From Gibbula magus (lineage: Eukaryota; Mollusca; Gastropoda; Trochida; Trochidae): a stretch of 64,000 nucleotides of DNA. The stretch lies in the NCBI GenBank assembly GCA_936450465.1, contig OW388300.1, positions 22,941,232-23,005,231 of the forward strand, in the 5' to 3' direction. Position 1 is the stretch's first letter; every line of letters starts with the position of its first letter. Position numbers and translations under genes: made by a program. The notes below the pieces were generated by a model, which saw only the letters and a program-made list of their open reading frames with translations, did no database searches and was not told the origin of the DNA. This document shows positions 57,976 through 64,000 of this stretch, in pieces.

Positions 57976-58418
57976 CAGTCTGATTAAAATCGACGGTTTT
58001 CCGTGGAATAAAAAATGCAAAATAGTGCATCTACCGGGATACGAACTCGTTCGTCGGTTTCCACGCCAAACCGTCTGAAAGCACCCCGTACACTAGCGTG
58101 TTCGGGCGCAATTCAGCTAGCCAATCAAAAGATGCCAAACAAATGCTTTCGGTGCGAGAAACTAGGGGCAGATAACTCCAAACAGCTATCCTTTTGTCTG
58201 TTCCGAATGCTTTCAAAACCGCAACCGTTTAAATACTATGATGTGATTGGTCAGCTATTTGACTGGGTTTTGGCTGCGCTAAACTGGTTCTGAACACACG
58301 CCTATACGGGGTGTTCTCAGACCTTGTGGCGAGGAATCTACATAACCTGTTCGTATCCCGGCAGATGCAAAATTTTGCAAATTTATTCCTCTGAACAAGG
58401 TCGATTTTAATCAGACTG
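57976..58418 (+). mobile_element. 443-bp Mutator-like non-autonomous element with 9-bp target duplication
   Basis: Perfect 19-bp terminal inverted repeats (CAGTCTGATTAAAATCGAC) begin at 57976 and end at 58418. Weaker complementarity continues inward for over 60 bp (GAATAAA, TGCAAAAT, TGCATCT, CCGGGATACGAAC). The 9-mer TGATCGAAT is present at 57967-57975 and 58419-58427. Long inverted repeats with a 9-bp duplication fit the Mutator superfamily. The internal open frame is not a transposase. Confidence 0.8.
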
Positions 58419-58427
58419 TGATCGAAT

Positions 58428-58754
58428 CTGCTAAAACATGCGCTTTTGTATTTTTGGCAATTGAGAACAAACTTACAAAAAAAAACATGAAGACATTTGC
58501 AGTAAAATTTTATAATGAGATTCTAAACTTACTTACGATATCAAATTAAAGGTTGATTTAACTAAAGTGGAGTCAATTATTATATTGGTGGTATCTGTTG
58601 TAATAGTAATACCTCACGGACTGTGGTGATTGGTCGTCATGTGATCAGTGTTGCTATTCATTCTACCATGATATTTGTCCTTGTTTTCGATTGGTTTATT
58701 TTATTGTCCGACGGAGATTCGAATACATTTCAATACATTATGGCGTAGCCAAAC
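58428..58754. other. Non-coding spacer between two inserted elements
   Basis: AT-rich sequence with no recognisable feature. Confidence 0.4.
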
Positions 58755-59067
58755 TTAAAAGGAGGGTTCTATCGGGGTATTTTTGTGGAAACGAAATTCG
58801 AGAGGATATTCCTGTTTACACATACATGTTATTAATACATGATTAAAACACAGTGAAATTGAAAGATACTAATGAGTCGGGAAAACTTCGCTACAGCACA
58901 ACAGCAAATTGTTTATTAGTTTTATTACATGTTATGTGTTACTATGTGAATACCCTATCGCTGTATATCTTCGGTTATCAAAAGGTTTCAAAATTGGGTG
59001 CAATATAGCGTGTTTTCATTTCACGTAATGCAAAATATCCAAGATGGCGACAGAACCCTACCTTTAA
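58755..59067 (+). mobile_element. TTAA-flanked inverted-repeat element, family 1, copy B
   Basis: TTAA flanks both ends (58755-58758, 59064-59067). The ends are inverted: AAGGAGGGTTCTATCG on the left, and CGACAGAACCCTACCT on the right. The body is homologous to 3544-3983 in the opposite orientation, with an internal deletion of about 130 bp relative to it. Confidence 0.7.
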
Positions 59068-59777
59068 CATTGGAATAAACATGCGTTTAAATAAATCAGT
59101 TATCTTAGCATTGCGGTTTCCATTTAGAGTTCCTACTACGCAATTTAATCTGTGTCTCTGTTAGTGAAATAATTCTAACTTGGACCGATGTAGTCGATCA
59201 CGGCTGCGCCCGTCATGTTTTATGCTCCCTGCTATGTTTTATTTTACGATAAAGCACGCCAACTCGCCATCTATTTCTTAATCAATGCGGTGAAACGTTA
59301 AGATTTCCCAACCTATAGGTTATGTTTTATTTTTTTAAATTCTTATCATTTTATCACTTAATCATCATATTTTAATATGAATGAATTATTAAGTTCACTA
59401 TTTATGCATTTTCTACTTCATCGAAAAGAACGGAATGTGATGCGTCATACCCGACGAAAACTGGATTCAACGATTACTCAGTTTACTTCCACGTGTAAAA
59501 GAAACACGTTAAAAATACGTTGATAACTCGTCGTGGTGGAATGGAAATAAACCTACTGTTTTTAACTTGTTGTGAATCTAACGTAGATTCGATACCAATT
59601 TGTATCCACCGAAATCAACTAACCCTAGACCTTTTAATTGTTAGTTCGGGTCAGAAAGAGTGAACAAGTATATTGGAGAGACTTGAGAAGTATATGAATG
59701 TATTGAGTGCCAAATGAGTAACACTTAATTAACACCAGAAATTAAGCGAAAATGAATTATACCAGAATTAAGCAATT
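59068..59777. other. Non-coding, nothing recognised
   Basis: Neither strand shows an exon, RNA gene or repeat that I can support. Confidence 0.4.
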
Positions 59778-60012
59778 AATAATAATAATAAGTCTTTATT
59801 GTCCGCAATAAAAAGATGCATAGGAAATTTCTTGTGTACATGTTGTCCCCGGCAGCCACAGTGCAGCGGCAGTTCAGGCGACGTTCACTACCCATAATGC
59901 GGTCAAGCAAGGAAGCAACAATTCACATCTTTAACAAATTATGGTATGGCGCGACCGGGAATAGAACCCGGATGATCAGCGTACACTCTACCAAGTGAGC
60001 TACATTACTGGT
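59778..60012 (-). mobile_element. tRNA-derived SINE on the minus strand
   Basis: On the minus strand a tRNA-like head has an A box (TAGCTCACTTGGTAGAGTG) and a near-perfect B box (GGTTCTATTCC; 59958-59968). It is followed by an unrelated body and an end reading GCGGACAATAAAGAC plus (TTA)n. The anticodon arm is too short and the acceptor stem does not pair, so it is a SINE head and not a tRNA gene. No clear target duplication was found. Confidence 0.6.
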
Positions 60013-60505
60013 GTATGGTTAAAATAGTTAAAAAGATATAAAAATAATAATCTAACTCCGGAAAACATATGTGTGGATTGTACAGAAAACATTGATATAG
60101 AATCGCATTCAAACAAAACTGTCAATAGATCATCGAAACAATCAGTTTGTCTAATTTGACAAATGCTACCTACAAGCCTCGACATGAGTATATCTATCTA
60201 TATATATCTACAAGAAACTGTTCATCAATCTTATACAACTTACCGCACATCCTATTACAATTTACCGCACTTATATTTATTACATTTTACCGCGTTTTTA
60301 TTACAACTTGCGCTGTAACATTCCTACCTCCTACCTCGAGCACATTGGGTATTTCCTCATTGTAGTTTTCAATTGCAAAACAACCTCATATTCTAGGAGT
60401 GTTCCATCTATAATTTGCATATATAGAAACCATAATGGACTTCAATGGAAGTGCAGAATATAGAAAATAACAAAACTAACAAATAAAATAGAGCCATGGG
60501 CTCTG
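60013..60505. other. Non-coding, nothing recognised
   Basis: It contains a short local repetition of TTACCGC (60240-60295) only. Confidence 0.4.
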
Positions 60506-61386
60506 TAGCTCATCAGGATTTCATTGATTTACTATCTAAAGTTGAATATTTAAGTTATTTAAGTTATTGTTTACAAGCAAAAGAAAGGTTCTTAGATCAT
60601 GACCACTGTGACCCCATTTGGGGTCACGGGGTCACATAATTTACCATTTAGAATCCCCATTGGCCAAGGAGTCTGCACACAACTTTTCAGCTCTCTAGAC
60701 CTTTTGGAACTGGAGAAGAAGATGAAAATAGGTTTTTAAGGATGTGACCCCATTTAGGGTCACGAGGTCACATAATCTACAATTTAGAATCCCCATTGAC
60801 CAAGGATTCTGCACACAACTTTTCAGCTCTCTAGACCTTTTGGAACTGGAGAAGATGAAAATAGGTTTTTAAGGATGTGACCCCTGAGACCCCATTTGGG
60901 GTCACGGGGTCAAGAAATCTACAATTTAGAATCCCCATTGGCCAAGGAGTCTGCACACAACTTTTCAGCTTTCTAGACCTTTTGGAACTGAAGAAGAAGA
61001 TGAAAATAGGTTTTTAAGGATGTGACCCCTGTGACCCCATTTGGGGTCATGGGGTCACGAAATCTACAATTTAGAATCCCCATTGGCCAAGGAGTTTGCA
61101 CACAACTTTTCAGCTCTCTAGACCTTTTGGAACTGAAGGAGAAGATGAAAATAGGTTTTTAAGGATGTGACCCCTGTGACCCCATTTTGGGTCATGGGGT
61201 CACGAAATCTACAATTTAGAAATCCCCATTGGCCAAGGAGTCTGCACATAAAATTTCAGCTTTGTGGAATCATTGGTTCTGGAGAAGAAGTCGAAAAAGC
61301 GAAAAGTTTACGGATGGACGGATGGACGGACGCCGGACACCATGCCATGCCATAAGCCCATCGGGCCTTTCCGGCCTGATGAGCTA
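60506..61386 (+). mobile_element. 881-bp tandem-core element with 12-bp terminal inverted repeats
   Basis: Ends TAGCTCATCAGG (60506-60517) and CCTGATGAGCTA (61375-61386) are perfect inverted repeats. Inside are five units of about 137-146 bp, each starting with the self-complementary GACCCCATTTGGGGTC or a variant and containing TTTAGAATCCCCATTG, AAGGAGTCTGCACA and CTAGACCTTTTGGAACTG. A GGACGGATGGACGGACGCC tract follows the core, and an AAGCCCATCGGGCCTTTCCG segment precedes the right terminus. No transposase is encoded. Confidence 0.8.
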
Positions 61387-61794
61387 ACAAGAGAGAGAGA
61401 AGGCAGGGGCGTATTTACTAACACTGATCGCTTCAGATGAAAATAACAACTCCTTGGTATTCTTAGAGGAAATTGAAATACTGCCTTGATATAAAACACT
61501 GTGGAGCATTTCCTTCGCATCCTTTCACAGAGCACTGAGGTGACTAAAAGACGAGTATTTTATCCATATCTATATTTTCACAATATCTCAACTTCTATTT
61601 TTCCCAAGGACTCAACTACATCATTTCATCCATACAATGATTGTCTTCTCCACACTACCAGCTTCCAGAACACCTCCCAAACAGTTCACTAAGGTCATCC
61701 TAAAACTCAACCAGTTAGCCTTAGTGTAATCTTTAACAATGGGAGTAAAAGATTCACCTTATTTAAGGTTGTTTGTCAAGGCAGACCTAGGGTT
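61387..61794. other. Non-coding, nothing recognised
   Basis: Short open frames only. Confidence 0.4.
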
Positions 61795-62291
61795 TTAAAG
61801 GTACATCCATTGTGTTGTCGGGGGTCAAATATGACAAACGTTATCAATGGTCTTATTTTATCGAGAAGTACCAACTGTTACCGAAAACAAACAGTTTAGT
61901 GTACTCGACTTAGTATATTGACGATATGAAGGTAAAAGTGTTGAATTCTGATCGAAAACCGGACAATGCACTGCGTGTGGCGCGCGCCAATGAGTCAAAC
62001 GTAATTTTGGAATCTTATTTACACCAGATAAAATAACAAATTTGGGTTCATAATGTTCAATAGGTCATATAACTACTGTGCATGTAAATAGGACGTTCAC
62101 TTTCGGTTTCTACACATGCATAATGATGTTACTCGATTTTAATTGGAAACTAGTAATTATTATATGGTTGGCGATTGGGTATGAATAAGGAAGCTAAGTG
62201 AATTTGTTTGTATTGTAAACAGCACATATGGTGTTTTGGAACGTATTAAAGCCAAATAAAATTTTATGAAACACAATGGATGCACCTTTAA
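61795..62291 (+). mobile_element. TTAA element, family 2, copy B (intact ends)
   Basis: TTAA lies at both ends (61795-61798, 62288-62291). Terminal inverted repeats are AAGGTACATCCATTGTGTT on the left and the complement of AACACAATGGATGCACCT on the right. The 497-bp body is homologous to 42940-43298. The form fits a piggyBac-type non-autonomous element. Confidence 0.75.
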
Positions 62292-62926
62292 GTAAACATG
62301 TTAAACCCTTTCACATGAGTAAAACCCAAACTAATTTTCACAATAAATCATGTAGAACACATGATTATCATATTGGCAGGGATACTGTCACATCACAACA
62401 CATCAAGAGATATTGTCAACAAAGTCCAACTTCTCAAGAAGATAAATAAAGTCTATATTCAAGGTAAAATGCTTATGACATCAAACCATGAATCATGAGT
62501 TACTATACTGAACAGCAAAAGAAATACGAATCAAGAAGTATAATATGTGTATTATGGCAATATCTTTGAAAACTGATTGAGATATAACCTTGTATGGAAT
62601 GAGAAGAAACATAACAATGATCAACACATATTCAAGTACTAAAAATTCACAAAGGTTAAGATATGATAAACAATATGCAAATATTCTTGAATAACTTCAT
62701 ACTTTTGATCTCATCGTCCTTTCAAATTGTCAAACATTTACAATTTTAGCACCAAAAATCTGGTAAGAACATCTATATTTAAATCCCACAAGTATAATAC
62801 ATAAAGAGGACCAAAGGTACAAATATTACTGGCAATAGAATTGCAGAAGTCAACATCATATTTTATACTCTGAATAACTTCAGGGTTCAGTTTCATTTGG
62901 AAACAAGATGTGTTTGTTAAACATGG
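62292..62926. other. Non-coding, nothing recognised
   Basis: AT-rich DNA without a supported feature. Confidence 0.4.
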
Positions 62927-63239
62927 ATGCCCCCGGATATACCAAAGTTATGGCCAAGGTTAAAGTTTTCTGAAGATGTCCACTGCGGCATGGTCAAGGT
63001 CACAAGGTCAAATATGATGACCTCATCTGAAGGTCTCATCACGTGGTATGCACATGCCAAGTATGAGAGCCCTTGCTCTGAGCAATCCAAAGTTATGGCC
63101 AAGGTTAAAGTTTTTGTGGACAAACACACGGACAGACGGACAGACAGACAGGTGAAAAACAATATAACCTCGGACAGACATACAGACAGACAGACAGGTG
63201 AAAAACAATATACCCCCGGAATCTCAGTTTCGGAGGCAT
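62927..63239 (+). mobile_element. Short tandem-core element with GACAGACGG tract
   Basis: Ends ATGCCCCCGG and CGGAGGCAT form a short imperfect inverted repeat. CCAAAGTTATGGCCAAGGTT plus AAAG occurs twice 145 bp apart. A GGACAGACGGACAGACAGAC tract with GTGAAAAACAATATA is itself duplicated near the right end. The layout parallels the elements at 56286 and 60506. Open frames on both strands are periodicity artefacts. Confidence 0.6.
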
Positions 63240-64000
63240 AAAAATCCATTTTTGGATTTAAACAATGACATATTCTGTGATTCATATATACATAATATAA
63301 TATTTAACCAAACATTAGTGACAACAAATAAATGAACCTTTTTTAAAGCATATATGTTGGGACTTTAATTGTATTTATTGTTCTGCAGTTGTGTAAAGCA
63401 GATTGCCTTGTGGATAAATTGGTATCTTGTTACCTTTATTAACTTTTATCAAATGCAATATTTGGTCCATTTAACACTTGATATTATGCAAGGTTTGAAT
63501 GTCATGAAGTAACATTTATGTGTTACATAAATGGATTTCTCAAAGATCACAATAACTTTATAAGTAAAAGTAAGTGAAGTGTAAATATCTTGAGCAAAGT
63601 TTTTCCAAAACTCAATACAGATGGATGACAGCCTCTTATCATGTTTGGGTATGTTCGTTATATCTACAGGTAAGATTCTAACTAAATTATAGACAATCTA
63701 TTGATTATAAAAATGATCACAAAATCATTGATTTCATTATCATCAATAAACTGTTTAAAAAGAACTAATGGACAAAAAGGAATCTAAAAGACAATCAACA
63801 AAATCTTGTTTAAAGGATAGATGAAATGCATTTTTCTCAAGAATGACAGATGATTACCTCTACGTATATTGTATATCGGAATCAATTGAGCATAAAATCG
63901 AGACAATATACACTTGCAATCGATAATTATGACGATTTTAATTCACCCATTTTAACACTACCGCAATTTGTTCGGCGAATCCTTTTGAAAATGCTCACTG
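63240..64000. other. Non-coding, nothing recognised
   Basis: AT-rich sequence to the window edge with no supported gene or repeat. Confidence 0.4.

Noticed and set aside
58015..58293. A 92-codon frame that might be a transposase fragment
   Set aside because: It lies wholly inside the non-autonomous inverted-repeat element and partly reads its terminal repeat; no transposase motif is present.
59947..60012. A functional tRNA gene on the minus strand
   Set aside because: The anticodon arm is too short and the acceptor strands are not complementary; it is the head of a SINE.
62917..63285. Open frames on both strands rich in Ser, Val, Cys or Asp, Arg, Thr
   Set aside because: They are translations of the GACAGACGG microsatellite and the tandem core of the mobile element.

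Overview
The window looks like nuclear DNA of a marine mollusc, most likely a bivalve. It is AT-rich and gene-poor, has GT-AG introns, and carries repeat types common in mollusc genomes: a tRNA-derived SINE, the 3' end of a LINE, TTAA-flanked inverted-repeat elements, and elements with a tandem core that end near a GACGGACGG microsatellite. The taxon is inferred from repeat style and from the one gene, not from a species match.

One protein gene can be reconstructed completely. It is a concentrative (Na+-coupled) nucleoside transporter of the SLC28/CNT family on the + strand, in 11 coding exons: 13982-14047, 14499-14947, 38697-38841, 39181-39372, 39791-39952, 43366-43491, 44132-44262, 44617-44785, 45212-45475, 51187-51367 and 51844-51866. 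All junction phases agree and the sum is 1908 nt, or 635 residues plus stop. The TM7/TM8 selectivity positions read Gly-Met and Thr-Val, the pattern of purine-selective human CNT2.

The main discovery is in intron 2 (23.7 kb). About 18.6 kb of it (14911-33478) is a satellite whose roughly 74-bp unit is the last 37 nt of coding exon 2, its 5' splice site and the first bases of the intron. Some 250 copies of an exon-intron boundary therefore follow the real one. Each carries a donor-like site, and several match the donor consensus better than the authentic donor. The array is organised into higher-order repeats of about 1.2 to 2.5 kb.

Layout: 1-13.9 kb is non-coding, with dispersed repeats, a 51-bp minisatellite containing RFX X-box-like sites (7380-8200), a (GA)79 microsatellite and a hairpin 19 bp before the start codon. 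14-52 kb is the transporter gene. Intron 2 also holds a LINE 3' end, intron 5 holds several repeats, and intron 9 is a 3.1-kb triplet array followed by a 34-copy 38-bp minisatellite. 52-64 kb is non-coding, with a SINE flanked by a 14-bp target duplication, a 443-bp inverted-repeat element with a 9-bp target duplication, TTAA elements, and three tandem-core elements. No rRNA, CRISPR array or intact functional tRNA gene was found.
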